Source of the DNA: Nilaparvata lugens
Lineage: Eukaryota; Arthropoda; Insecta; Hemiptera; Delphacidae
Direction of reading: 5' to 3'
Assembly (NCBI RefSeq): GCF_014356525.2
Contig: NC_052506.1
Location: forward strand, 35,493,564 to 35,557,563
Length of the DNA: 64,000 nt
Shown here: positions 22,973 to 37,900 of the stretch, in pieces
Numbering within the stretch: the stretch's first letter is position 1
Layout of the letters: every line of letters starts with the position of its first letter
Position numbers and translations under genes: made by a program
The notes under the pieces: generated by a model
Told to the model about the DNA's origin: nothing
Databases searched by the model: none
Seen by the model: the letters and a program-made list of their open reading frames with translations, nothing else

Positions 22973-25900
22973 GTAAGTAAAGACATGGTTGATGAGTCGT
23001 TAACCAAGACGTACTTGAAGTATGGGTAAATTGTTGTTGATCAATGGGTTGGTAAAGGAAAATGTAGAAAAACGCTAGTAAAACGCAGATGTATGTTTGG
23101 CGTTATTTCAAATCCCTTACCCTTATTTGAACATTTTCCGTCAAATAGTTTTTAAAGCTGAGAAAACGCAGGAAATCGCTGGAAAACGCAACATATACAA
23201 CAATACAATCTTTCTGTAAAAATTATGCTCACTAATAGTTACGTTCTCAATATATTTGAACAATGGATACTCTAATTGAAATTGATATGCATGATAATCA
23301 ATTTACCATATCTAATGTTTATGGAATCATAAGCCAGCTTCGTTAATCACACGTGACTACGCTAACTTTGAACTCCTTCTTATATTCGTTTAAACAAATT
23401 CTTAACGATTTATATGTTGTGTTCAGTTGCGTTTGAATAACCTACATTGTTGAAATAGAAGTAGGCAATTGGGAAATGTGCTCATTCTCATGAAACATGT
23501 GTGCTCTGTGTGATGTATTGTTGTGTTGTGAGTCATGCTTACCCATACATTCGGCATTCAGTACAGTAGCTCTCTGTTATTATTTCCAACAGTATTGATT
23601 TAAATGAGTTCAAGGGAGCCAAATTGTAAGTTCAGACTTTATGTAACTATTGATCAACTTGAGATTACACTCTTTAAATAATTTCTTCATACAATACACA
23701 TGTAATTTGAGTATATAATTTCTACACTTGAGTACCTATTTCGATAGGGCTACTTGAAAGATTAATTGTTACAAATGATTACTAGTACCGATCAAGTAAC
23801 TATCAAGTATCAAAAATTATTATCATCATTAATTGATAATAAATGAATATTTGTTAATATTCTCATTAATAATTATTATGTTGAAAATACAATTAAAAAG
23901 GGCACTACTAATTCTTTGTGATCAATTGCTAAATTAATCAAAAGTGTTGAATGGTTGTTTAACCAACTGAATTAGTTCGGCTTAATTCACTGAACGCCGA
24001 ACTGAAATTTCTGTTTTGAAATTTCAGAGTATTGAGGTGTTTGTCCAATAATAGATATCATTAAAGTAACTAACAGCTTATCCATTGAAGAAGACACCTA
24101 TAATTGGCACATGATACAGTGAATCATGAAATTTACCTGACAATCAATATTCTCATTTATATCTCAATACGGACTTCCTATGTGCTTAGTCATGCAGAAT
24201 TTTTATTCCGAAAACACTTTCTTCTCAATCTATTGGAAGTATTTTCTATCAGTACAGTGTTGAATTAAAGTACACGATATCTATATCTCCCAGTTAACGG
24301 AATGACTTGAAATTTGGAACGTATGGTCCTTACACTATAAGGATCCGACACGAACAATTTCAATCAAATTCAATCCAAGATGGCGGCTAAAATGACGAAA
24401 ATGTTGTCAAAAACAGGGTTTTTCGCGATTTTCTCGAAAACGGCTCCAACGATTTTGATCAAATTCATACCTGAAATAGTCATTGATAAGCTCTATCAAC
24501 TGCAACAAGTCCCATATCTGTAAAAATTTCAGGAGCTCCGCCCCATCTAGGCAAAGTTTGATTTTAGATTCTCAATTAGCAGCCTTCATATTCAATTTAA
24601 ACAAAAAAATCAAGTGGAAAAGATTGAGCATGAAAATCGAGAAAATGTGATTATTAAATTGCAAACTGTTGGCAACTGTTGGTTCTATTAAATCATTCAT
24701 TACGAAAAGATAGCAGACCTCGTGTGTCTCCAGCGTTATTGTTCTATCACCAGCTGTCTCATAATCTTTGAATAGTAGATTTGAGATACGCGAGAACACT
24801 AGCGTCAGGTGATAAAATTTCATAACGGCAAGGAAAGTTGTGTGACTGCGCCACACCAGATTTTTATATTTATAGATGAATGTCTGTTTGTGTGTTTGTT
24901 TGTTCCCTATAGACTGAGAAACTACTTGACAGATTAAAGCTGCGTTTACACCGGAGTTAATAACACAAGTTTTTAACATTTTTGTTATCAACTGATGTTA
25001 ATTACAAAAGTTAATAACATCATGTTGAGTTGCGTTTACACCGGAGTTGATAACATGAGTTATTAATAAAAAAGTTGTCAACTTGACTGAATCGACAAAA
25101 AATTCACTTGGAAAAAGTTGATAACTCGTGTTTTCAACAGAAAATTCCTTGTTATTAACAATATTCATGTTATCCATCGAGAGTCGGTAATTTTTAACTG
25201 TTTTGTTAATAACAGGCTACTATCTTCCCCGCAACCCCCTCGCCCAGCATCACTACCCTACAACTACAGCTGTTCCCTAATAACTACAACTGCAGACAAA
25301 ACACGTGACAAAGTTATTAACTTTTGTTGATAACAATACTAGCAGCCAAAAGAAAATGTTACTAACTTATGTTGAAAACTTTTGTTTTAAACTGTGGTGT
25401 AAACGCATTATAATTTATTTACATAAGATCAGATGAAGATCATTATTTTAATGATCACACTCATGTTTCAATTCAAATTTGAAGACAATTTTTTGCTTTT
25501 TATTCCGGCTGTTATATCGTATGAATAGTCTCGTTATAAAATCAAATGGAAGTCAATTATATTGATAACAAAATCTTATTAATAACAAGGAATTTTCTGT
25601 TAGAAACATGAGTTATTAATTTTTGTCAAGAGAAATTTTTGACGATTCAGTCAAGTTAATACATTTTTGTTAATAACTCGTGTTATTAATTCCGGTGTAA
25701 ACGCAGCTTTATAAATTATCACTCTCCTATCATTGAGAAACTGGAAAATTTCGAAAATTTATTCACCAGCGAAAGAGAGTTGTTCATGATCCACCTCATG
25801 AAAGAAAGTTGTTCATATTGCATTTATTAATTACTGAAGAATGACGGAATAATTTACTTTTTTTGAATTTAGCTTAGCTTTTATTCATCATAAAATGGAA

Positions 25901-28900
25901 GATGGAAAGAATATGGATTCTTTCCATATTATGGATATAATAATTCTGTGTGATTCATCGTACATCGCATATTTCCTGGACATCTATTGACAATCAACAA
26001 CTATGAAAACATTGAATTAATCGTTGAAACACTGATTTAACCTATTTTTTTAATTCAACACTTTATTAATAGATATTACTAACAATTGATTGAGAAGTAT
26101 ATGTTTCCGGAATAATGAATGCTGCATGACTGAGCATATAGGAAGTCCGTAATTCGAGATGTAAATGAAAATATTGATTGTCAGATAAATTCCATGATTC
26201 ACCAAATCAAGTCAAGTATGACATGAGATACATTATCTTGTTGGCGGTACGAAGCTCGCCGGGTAATTTAGTTGTAAATAAAGCTTCATTATTAATAGTC
26301 AACGCCGAAGAAAGACAGGCTCATTCACCAGGAATACTATAAATTCTATGAGGGACCAGTAAGCCATTAATTTTGAGTACTTTAATCACTTCCATTATGG
26401 ACACTGGATACATTATGGACAATCAATACGTATGAAAATTGTTAGCTACAGAAAAAAAAACTTTTGATTGCAGTGGCCCCGACTACTACAATATGAATAA
26501 CCTTTTGGATCAAATATAAGGAATTCCTCACACCTCTCAACTCGTATTTTTTATTCACAAACTATTGACAAAAAATATATATAAGTTATATTGAATGAAC
26601 TCACGGCTAGTACTCAAGTTTGTCTTTTTCTGGCCGTGCTACAAATAAATGTAGGTATATATTTTACATTTTGTTTTTGTAATCTTGTTGTCTATTAAGA
26701 AAATTTTCAATGTTATTTTTCAAGGCAATAAAATTTTAATTCGAAAAAAGAATTATCAACAAACTCCTAAGCAAAGAAAATCTCTGTGCTCTGTTATAAT
26801 CGGAATGTATGAGACTCCATATACAGCTGATAGAAGGCGCAAACCGAACTGGTTAAGCATACAATAATGGAACAAACACGTGGCAAGCTCGCGCTCTCGA
26901 TAAACGCAAAATTAATTTGATCAGCTGATTGATAAGATTATTTTAAGCTTTCCAATGATTACAACATAATGTAAAGGTGCGTACAGATCTTAGACCAATT
27001 ATAGAATAGACACGCTGGGAAGTCTAGCCTCTGAAGCCAACATCTACTGCCATATCACCATATCGTGACGTCAGCATCGGATAGAAAACTTTTCTGCAGA
27101 GTTTGTTTACATTGTTTTCTATCGATGCTGACGTCATGATATGGTGATATGGCAGTAGATGATGGCTTCATCGACTTTCAGTATGAATATACAGTGGGCC
27201 GTGTCTATTCTATAATTAGTCTAAAGTACAGATATTCGCGCCGCGAACATGAGCAATTCACTATCAATCAGCTGACTACATCTGTATTTTTACAGAAACG
27301 GTGAGATAAAGATATAAAAAGCTTGGCATCAGCTGATAAAAATCTGACTATATCTGTATTTTCACAGAAACTGTAAGATACAGATATAAAAAGCTTGGCA
27401 TCAGCTGATTAAAAGTGAATTGCTCATGTTCGCGGCGCGTATATCTGTACGCACCTTTAGAATGTCATGTGTCAATTATCTCAGTTCCATTATGGCGTTC
27501 ACCTTAACATGTTCATAATCTTACTTGATATGATCCTTTTTCATCCTTTGAAACCCTTAGAGGCAAAATATCTCAAAATCCGTTCTTAGTGCGCGTCTAG
27601 CATGTTTGAAGAATATTTGTGCAAAGTCTCAAGTCTGTAGGCCAATTAGTTTGAGCTGTAGTGTGATTTTACATCAAAATTTTCGAAAAATGCCGTCTCC
27701 TTAACCCCCCTGTGCTTCTGATCGGAATTTTTCTGCATAGATTTTTTTTCGTAGCCGAACAAAAAAGTTCCTCATGACCTTGCTGTGCAATGAGTGGTTA
27801 AAAAGTACAACATTTTTGGGGGGCCCCAGCTCCCTCAGGGGGGCAAATTTCTGATAATCCTTTCTTAGTGGATGTTTTGAGGTTACCATAAACAATTGTG
27901 CAAAATTTCAAGTTTTTAGGCTCAGTAGTTTGAGCTGTGGTGTGATTTCAGTCTGTCGGGGCTTAGCCTTTTATAGATATAGAAGAAAGATTATCAGTCC
28001 CCTATCATTGAGAAACTGGAAAATGTTGGAAAAATGATTCACCTCATGGAAGTGAGTTGTTCATATTGCATTCATTAATTGCTAAAGAATGACAGAATAA
28101 TTCACATTTTTTTTAATTGAGCTTAGCTGATATTCGTCCTAAAATGGAAGATGGAAAGAATATGGAATCCTGTGTGATTCATCGTATTTCGCATATTTCC
28201 TGGACCATCTATTGACAATCAAAAAAATATCAACGCATTAAATTTATCTTTGAAACACTGATCTAACCTATCTATTTTTTTAATTCAACACTTTACTGAT
28301 AGATATTACTACCAATTGATTGAGAAGAATAGGCTATGTTTTTGGATTAATAAATGCTGCATGACTAAACACATAAGAAGTCCGTATTGATATGTAAATG
28401 AAAATATTGACTGTCAGATAAATTTCATAATTCACCAAATAAAGTCAAGTATGAAATGAGATACATTGTCTTTTTGGCGGTACGAAGTTCGCCAGGCCAG
28501 CTAGTTATTGATAAAAATTGGAGTATATTGTAATACTGAAAAAATAATTACACAAACATTTTCTTCTATGCAATTGAGAGATGTGTTTGGCAAATAAAGT
28601 ATACAGTCTAGTTCAATGAACGATAACCGATAGAATATTGTTCTCGGACGGCAAAATTTTGAGTCATTGGAATTTGTAGATTGTTTGCTCAATAAAATAC
28701 TGTTTGAGGAGTATATCTCTTCCGCCTCTAACCATGCTATCTGGTAAACAGTGTTGTAATAATTATTGTCTGAAGCCCCTGTCTCATAAAATGAAATTCA
28801 TATTCATTATGCGGATCATTCTTTTTTCCTAGCAGTTGAAAGCACAGTTTTTTTGTGAAGAAGTATTCGAAGTATTGAATTGTCATTTTGTCATTCTCAT

Positions 28901-31900
28901 AATATCATTGCTCCGTATATAGAATACAATACAGTCTGTCATTACATTCATCAATAAGTATTCTCAATTTTTCTTTAAATAGCTCAGACAGACAGACAGA
29001 CAGACAAAAGATATTTATTTCAAAAAAATGCACTTTACATACAAAGTAATAATCTTATGTACTCATTATCAATATAAAACAACAACAAAGAATAAAATCA
29101 ACCTCATGAATACAGTAAGCCAAGTAAATCTTTAGAAAATGGTCTGCATGGGCAAAAAATGCCTGTGCGCAAACCAGAGTTGCATATTATAGTTTGTTAG
29201 AAAGAAAGGAAACACTCATTTTGCTGCATTCAGAATCCTATTTAATATTATTATTACGTACAGAGGATTATTGGATAGCTCAAAAAAATAATAAAAAGAT
29301 TAATTATTGTAATGATGCTCAAACAATCAAACAATCAATAAAGTCAAACAATCAATCAAAGTCAATCAAACAATCAATTAGTGCAATCAAACAATCTTGT
29401 GACTTCCACTGCATTCAAAATACATCTAGCAAAAATCAGCTTGTTCATCAATGGTCATCTTGTTTATCTGGTAGCTCAATAGGTATTTTCAGAGTGGGAA
29501 ATTGAATTTTTCCTTTGGATTTTCTTGTATTTAGCCTACTTTAGGAAAATTGAAACATTTCTTATTGCATTCGAAACGATTATTTGAACGTTGCAATGCA
29601 TTGAAAAATTAAATCTGATATTTCATTTTCAATTGAATTCACTGTTAAGAGCTTTATTTTGAGCTTTTAGTACAGAAATATAGTGACACTAACAAATTAA
29701 TTTTTAGCAAAACATTTTGGTGGATTGGGTACTTATACATTCATTTCAGTTTCAGTGACAGCAGTGTTATAAATTATTCCTAAAAATAAAATAATTAATA
29801 TGTACTCTGACAATATCAATTTCTGCTTCATTTCCTAAAAAATGAAATTGTCCAAATTGGAAATGTTTGTTGTTTTCAGGGCGAACCTGACTGTTGGATA
29901 TTTATACAAGGTTTGAGTTGGCTGCAGCCTTCACTAGCCGCATCGCCCACTTTCATTGGCAACGTCGAGAACGGACCTCACCCTCATTCGCCGCCTGGAG
30001 CCAGACCAAACAAGGCCAAGTTGTGGCTTTTTAAAAGGTGAGTTCTTACATAAATGTCTGTAGTGTAGACATAATTATATTATTTGTACAATTTTTCACA
30101 CATAATTGTTTGAAAATCAGTGTACATGATGATTTTTAATAATACTGTGTAACAGTGTTACTTTGAATTGTGATGGCAATACTGTCATTCGCTGTATACT
30201 TTCTTGTATACTAACTTTTTCGGTTTCCGAAATCTTTGTTATCTTGTTTTATTTTGTGGCAATACAAATCGACAAAAAATCCATTCTGCAGTTTACCGAC
30301 TCTCTTCTATCGTTTGATACTTCTTCCTTTCTCGCCTATTTTTTTCAAAAGGACAGGGTTCATGGCTTGGTGATGGATATAATATACGATATTTCCAGAT
30401 GGCTGTTGGTTAACGATCATCAGCTTCGATTATAATAATGATTATTGCCTAGAATGGTTTGAATCGTGCATAAATCGGTATTGGAATACCAAATATCTGT
30501 CAATTTCATCTATAACTGACATCATTCATATTTTATTAGGTGTACTTTTAAGAAATTCATCTGAAAAAATCTTATAGCTATAGATATTCTTCTTCTAATT
30601 CATAAACACCGATTTCAAATGTGAAAGAACTCCCAAGCTTCTGGAAAAAATAACCAATTCAGGCAATTGGGTGTTTCAACAAGTCTGTGTAAATGTTTGC
30701 GCCATTCAATAAATATACCAATTAAATATGAAAAATAGAATTTTCGAATCCGAACAAGACTTCGGACTATGTGTAACCTTTTTTTTAAATTTGGGAGAGG
30801 AATATCACAAGGTTACATTTTTTTTCTCTCCCTATCATTTTTTGTGATATACTTATTGTATGAATCAATAAAGAATCACGCAATCCTACAAATAATGTAT
30901 GAATGATAATAACAAAATTTTCATTTTCACTATCCCATCAGTTTGAAATAATTTGCTTGAGATTGTAACAAATACTGAACTATTTTCCAATTAGAAGAAT
31001 ATTCTAGTTAATTTCTAGTTAATATTCTAGCTAATTAATTTATACATCATGAATAACATGAGTTGTGGTTTTGAGTAATGAAAAGTGCTTCATTTTAAGC
31101 CTCTTAGTATAAAAAATTCAAAAAGAGATTCGCGAAACTGAAACATACACCTAGAATATTTTAAAAATAATTCGAGTTCGGTATTTACTGAATATTATTT
31201 TACGTGATTCATCAGTCAATTGAATTGCATATTGTTTATAGATGTTCTAAATGAACTCAATTTTCTTTATATACTGTTGTGAATGAAAACATTGTTGATT
31301 GAATAGTAGAGTGAAGATGATAACCCAATAACGTGACATTGAAGCAATCAATCGATGCGGCCAATAATTATTGTATGATTGCAGCCTTGAGTCACATACG
31401 CTGTCGCAGAAGCTCTCTTGGCTGCTGACTGACAGAGAACATCTTCTCTCTTGCTTTAAGCCTACCGCTTTTCTGTGCCAGGAGAAGTATAGTGAAGCCA
31501 CTTTGATTTGCCTCCAGGCAGTCGAACAAAACCAACTATCGTTTCTCAGTGACATTGATCCAAGTCTGGTAATTGAACTGAATATTCTTTTCTTCTTCTC
31601 ACATATTTTGTGTCTCTTGTTATCCTCATTTTACATTTCTAGTTGAGTAGTTTACTTGGAGCGTTGACAATAGCCAACCATCTCAATGAAGGCAAAAATG
31701 AATAGAGATGACCCTTATTTTATTGCACTAGATTTATTAGAAATTCTATAAGATTTTCTAGACTTTACGTTCCAAGGATTGGTTGACATTTCGATGTAGC
31801 TAATTAGAAAAATTGAAATCGCAATATTTTTTATTGGATGGAGTTAGGACTTGAAGATCCTTTGGCACCAACGTTGATATTTATTTCATTAAAAACCGAG

Positions 31901-34900
31901 GTTTGCTGGTGATTAATAATTAGATCATAGCCGTGGTTTTGATTTGATTCAAAAATTATTTATCATAATTGCTATTGTAAATAGTAACTCAAACTATTAA
32001 AGTGCTTTCTTAGCTTTGTAATCTGATCTGATGCAAATAATAATTTTCGATTTTATAGAAATTATCTAAAAACTAAATTTTTAATGAACATATATTACGC
32101 CTGTATGTGGATGAAACTTTTATTCTTTCCTTTGTTTCAGTACTTGCTCAAATGGAATGTAGTTAAGTCTCATCGCCGATGTGCCTCTTTCCCCGAAGGA
32201 ATCAAAATGACTGTCGATGGAACAAGTAGCTTGAAAAAGGAAGGCACTGAACTTATGAGCATCAGTCCCACGCTTCCTAATCCGAAAATCGATACAGTTG
32301 AATCGTCATTGAGTCGTGATGCTATCAGCAACTCTCCCAACTTTAGTCACACCGCACAAACTACCGAGAAACTCAGTCCAAGTCCAAGCTCCTCTGAAAA
32401 TAAGTCCATATCGAATCTCATGCGCCTTAAGCCATGGCACAGTTCTCCTTGCCTCTCTGATACTCTCCGTCCTACCAATAGCAATCAAGACTCATCGGAA
32501 AAGCACAAATATTTGAACGTCCCTGAATCAAAAACCGAGCCTTCATCTCCAGCCATCAGCGCTTATAGTAGATTAGAGAAGAAATCTCCGTATGTTTCCC
32601 CCACCAACTTGTTGAAAAGTATAAGTGTCCTTAGAATTGACTACAAGGAATTGCAGAAAAATGAACCACTAACCAATGAAAGTTCGAGAACTGGTTTGAA
32701 ATTGAAGTCCAAGTCGAGCAAAACTAAATCTTTGATGACTGATTGTATAGTAATGCACGATGTACCGAAAAGTGAATCGTTGCTGATCAAAAGTGATAAC
32801 TCAATTAGCGATACACCTCTAGTCAACTCAACTAGTTGCAGTAGTTCCAGTTTAACTTGCAATGAGTCTTTTATGGCGAGTGAGAGTAAGAACGCACGAC
32901 TTATTCCATCAGCGCGTAGGAGAAGGAAAGAAAGCCCGAAATTGTTGAGTGTGCCTCACAGCATCTGGGAGGAGACGGATGAGGTGATGGCGGAGGCGAA
33001 AGCCAAGAGCAGCGGCGGCGGCAGACTGAAGCGAGTGAGCTCCTCGCCGCTGGTGCGATCGCTGCCTGCACTCGCACTCGAAAAGCAGCACTGGAATGTG
33101 GCACGCAAGAAGAGCTTCATAGAAGATGGCGGCAGCAGCATCCAGCCCATGTCCACCAAGTTCTTCCCGCGACCCACGCAAGGCCAGAGCCTCGCCAGCT
33201 TCCTCTCCTCCTCTCAGTTCACCAGAGCCAATGCTGAACTCGACCGCGAGAATGCTCACTTCAGCATCTCTGAAGCGATCATCTCAGCCATAGAGCAGGT
33301 AAAATTTCATTACTTTATTTGCTAAATTGACGAACTAAAATATTGTACCATTCATTAGTTCTAGAAATTCATTGACAGTGTTCCATATTTGTGCCGTTCA
33401 GGTTTTGATGTTCTATAATGATTCAATAGATTACATTAATAGTGATGACTCATTTGATTCTGTTGGTTTATACTTCAAACAACACTTTTGGACTTTTTCA
33501 AGCAATAAAAAAAATCAAATAAGCAAAAGGCATTTATGCCTATATATTTTTTTGTTCTCATTCAAATTAAGTTCCTTGTACCATGAATTCAATGAATGAA
33601 TTTTAATTCATGTTCCATGATTCAAATTGAATGTATCTTGCATTCTTGTGAAAGTAAATTATTTATATTAGTTTATTCTGATATTTAATAATGATGAAAT
33701 AACATGAATTACAACTTCATAAAGCAGAAATTGTTATATCTTGAAGTATTGTTCGTAATTGGAAGGGGCTAGTGCGATCGATTTTCCCAATTTATTCTAT
33801 GCTAATTAATCCACCATTATTATTTGAGAGTGAGACACTATGGCTCTTATAACAGTTTACTGATGATCCGAAATCTTCTATCTATTTTTTTTCTGTACAA
33901 AAACTTTTGAATCTTCTATTGCTTTCCTGTTGAACTATGTTTCTTGTGTTTTAACCTTTCTTTCGCCCATGAGTTTGTGAAGTAAAATTAATCATAATTT
34001 TACTTCACAAGCATACATTAAGTTAATATTAGTATATGTTTGATAATCTGTATTATGATCTAGGTGTAGAATATATATTGTACAGTTTAATTCATTTAAG
34101 GTTTGATTTGTAGGTGAAGTGTAATCAGCTACTTGGTCTGGTAGAAGAGAATGCTTATGAAAGTGACGAGGAGATAAACAGTTTGAAGCAGCGAATTCGC
34201 CTAAGAAGACGACAAAAGCAGGAAGAACGGAGGCGCACACTTATTGGAATCACATTGCTCAGTGACGGAAAAACTGATAGTGAGTTCATTTAATCTGATT
34301 AAATCTATATACTTCGATCAATTGCTGTGTCACTATAAATTGTTTTGGAAAACGTTTTTCATTTTATAGTTTAAGCTTCACACACACTAGACAAACAATA
34401 TTTTTGCTCAGCAAGTCGTGCTACTTTAATCCTACTTCGTATCAATTAGTCATTTGAATTAGTTTCAATTTTAGTTATAAAGCTCACATCGTCCAATTCA
34501 CGGTTCAGTCTTGCATGGAGGATTTAATCAAATGTCATTTTCTGAGAAATGTTTCAATGAAATTCAATATTTAAACTTTATCTTTTCCATTTTTAATCTC
34601 TGACAATTTTAGGATCAATGTTTTGTATGTTGAAGGTTTTTTTTTATTTTCATATTTTCTCTATTGTAAAATTTCTTCTGATTATTTTTATAAGCTTCCC
34701 CACATATTAATATGACACAATGTATCGTTTCATGTGCTAAAGAAAGATTTGTGTGATTGAATCGTATTGTTCACTCATGCAAAACATTTTCAGCTACCAC
34801 AACAACTGATCAGAGCGCTAGTCCGTTGTCTTCTTCACTTGGCGATAGTTCGGATTCTCTATCGACGGATGACGTCGATGATTTAGAGCTGGACCAGGTC

Positions 34901-37900
34901 ACTTCCAGCAATCTTGACGATCTATCCAAATCAGGTAGGTTTGCGTCATTGTTACCAAATTGAATGGGTAACTTGACCGGGCCAAAAATGATAATTAAAA
35001 TGTGATTTGAAATGTTTCAAAAGGAATTTGAATCTCCAATGGAAGATAGAGATGATAACGTAACCAGGCTTTTTATTTGCCATGGCTAATCAAACTTAAG
35101 TCGCAAAAGCTCATTGAGATGCTATGCAAGTTTTTAGATAGGACTATTTATAGTTCTGTTTGAGTAGATAAAAAGTAGTACTGTACTTTAATATTCGGTC
35201 GTAAAATTGTAGTATAATTATGTAGTCGTATTGTTGTAATCGTATATAATGCATTCATATAAAATAATAGTGATAGCGTATATTTTATTGTTAAAATATT
35301 CAAGATAAATTAATTGTACTGGGTGTATATTTTTGTTCACTTTTATTTATTCATTTTTTTTTTGAAAGTTGACTACGAATACTGGTTAGTGTGATCAGCT
35401 TAGTTCCTGTTTTTTAAATTGTAATTTTCCATGCTTTTGTAAAAAAGGAATAAATTTCATTATTTCAAAATCCAGTGTACGACTTATAAAAATGGCTTAT
35501 AAAAAATACGGCTTGGAAAAACAATTTGATGTTCATTTTATTAAATAACTTGTTGATTATTTTCTGTTATTATTATTTGAAACTACTGAATGTTTGTAAT
35601 TATTATTGACAAATCCTCAGATTGAGGTTGGAATCATGTTGTTTATAGAACTGGCAGTGCTGTGCGTTGTGTGTTTTGTTAATTGATTCAAATATCAATG
35701 TATTGATTCGTTTTTTTTCATTTAATTATTAATTCCATTAGCCTACTATTTTGTTGTAGGTCTGTCAATGTCAATGGCGTCGCTCTACTCAGAGGCGGAG
35801 ATATCGCGTTGTTCAGGTGGGGCTGGGGCTGGGGCCGAGAATGTGGTGTCGGCGGAAGCGGTGGCTCTGTCGCTGCTCAGCCAGTTCAGTGACAAGCAGT
35901 TGCCCAGAGCATCCGATATCGAATGGCTGGTGTCTGAAAAGGACGCCCCACAACAGGTTTGCACCATCCATAAATCAATAATATACAAACATACATCATT
36001 TGAAATGATACAGAACAGAACAATAAGGTTTATTTATTTATTTATTGATATACATATACATATAAAGGCTCACAGACAATATCATGAAGAGCCTTTTTTA
36101 CACAATTAATAGATAGCCATACTACATAATAAAGAAAACTTAGAAGATGAAAAATATTATGGAAAAATTATAGAAGAGAATAAGATAAAAAGTAAATCAA
36201 AAATTGAAATAATAATAATAATAATAATAATAAAAAATAAAGAAAACAAAAAGAGTTTCAGCCAGAGCTCATAACATTTCATGACTCAAACGAGCTACAA
36301 GATAAATTAATTTCACAATTTTTCTTAAAGACATTAAATGAGTTCGAAAACGGATCTATATGTTTATTCAAAGTATTATAATTTTATAATCTTAGACTTT
36401 TAATAAGAAACGAATTGTAGTGATGAGTAGTTCTCACAAAAGGAATGTTGAACAATATATTTTTCTAGGCCTAGCATAAGGTACATTGAAATTCAATAAA
36501 TTTATGAATGATGGAATATGAACTTTATGATTTAAAATGTTGAATAATAGCAATAGAGCATTTACAGATCTGCGTAATTCTAGAGAGTGCACTTTAAATA
36601 TCGATCTTAACTCACTAGTTGGGAAATTAAAGGGACAAAAGCAATTAAATTTTTTTATGTATAAATGTCTCAGAATTCTATTTTGAATTTTTTCAATTTC
36701 ATGAATGTCTGTAACATTATAAGGCCCCCAAACTACTGCAGCATATTCAAGTTTATTGCGAACTAGTGCATTGAATATTCTTAAACTAACATCACAATTA
36801 GTGAATGGTTTGGTATTGCGAAATATAAAACCCAGTAATTTATTAGCACTACCTAGGGTATAGTTAATGTGGTTCTTGAAATCAAGTCTTGGGTCCATGA
36901 TAACTCCAAAATCTCGGATGTTATTAACACAGGTTGAATAGAATTAGAGTAATATCAAGCTAGTCTGGACGCAAAGCACAGAGCAATAATTGCTCTGTTC
37001 AATGTTTAGTCCGTATTCAATAGTTTATCCAGCACTTGAATTGAAGACGTTCTGCCAAAAGCCAAGATATAGCACAAGGATTGCCTTAGTATTGTATCTA
37101 CCAATGTTTACATCAGTGTTGTTACATAAATAAATGCATGAATAGCTCGACCAAAGTTTTGTTGTCTTATGATGTGAGTGTGTTGTTGGCAGCTGCTGCC
37201 GCTGCCGAGAAGCTGGCCAGTGAGTCCAGACGAGGCGGAGGACCAGGACATGCGACAGGCCACGCTGCTAAGGGGCACCACAGACTGGGCGCCCCCCCGG
37301 CCTCAGGTCATCTTCACCCTCCATCCTTCGCCCGTGTAAGTAGCTCTGAATTCACAAAAATATTTTGTCTTTAGAATAATTATATTCTACATGTTATATA
37401 ATTGACATAGCCTATACAATTGTTATAAAAATTATAATAGGCCTAATACATCATTATATAGTTGACTACTGTATAATATATTGTAGTTTTCATATTAATT
37501 CTTGAATGGGAAACAGAATTTATAGGTTATGTGCTCTAGCCGCGGCGGCGGCTCTAACCAGTCATCGCTAAGGAACTCCAACTTTAGGATAAACGTTTTC
37601 CTTCTGAGCATTGAATTGAATAATTCTCATCCCATTCATGGAACCTTTCTGAGTGAATTCTGTCTTTCTGATGGAAAGTTCTGAGAAAAGCTCCCATAAT
37701 AAGATTAGAAGGAAGCCATACTTCTCCACACTCTTAGCGGCTACCGGCAGTCATTTTGATTTCAGAAAAAGTTGTTACCTTATTATTTCTCAATAGTTTG
37801 GTGCATTTTCGAGTTGTCCTCTGACTACAGTAACAGTATAAATAATTGCAATGTATTAAAATTACTGGAATCATAAAATAACATTTACTAATGAAATAAT

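Noticed and set aside
24572..24991. 139-codon minus-strand ORF in intron 1
   Set aside because: It runs across Helitron-like sequence into a MITE end and has no recognisable domain.
30163..30435. 90-codon ORF after Rubicon exon 2
   Set aside because: It lies in intron 2 with no splice logic; hydrophobic content reflects AT-rich DNA.
32901..33259. Antisense ORFs of 67-116 codons in Rubicon exon 4
   Set aside because: They mirror the GC-rich Ser-rich coding strand, carry no motif, and the sense exon is in phase with its neighbours.
37138..37374. 78-codon ORF starting upstream of Rubicon exon 8
   Set aside because: The alternative frame is Ala/Gly-rich and unlike Rubicon; the spliced frame gives the conserved WAPPRPQ segment.
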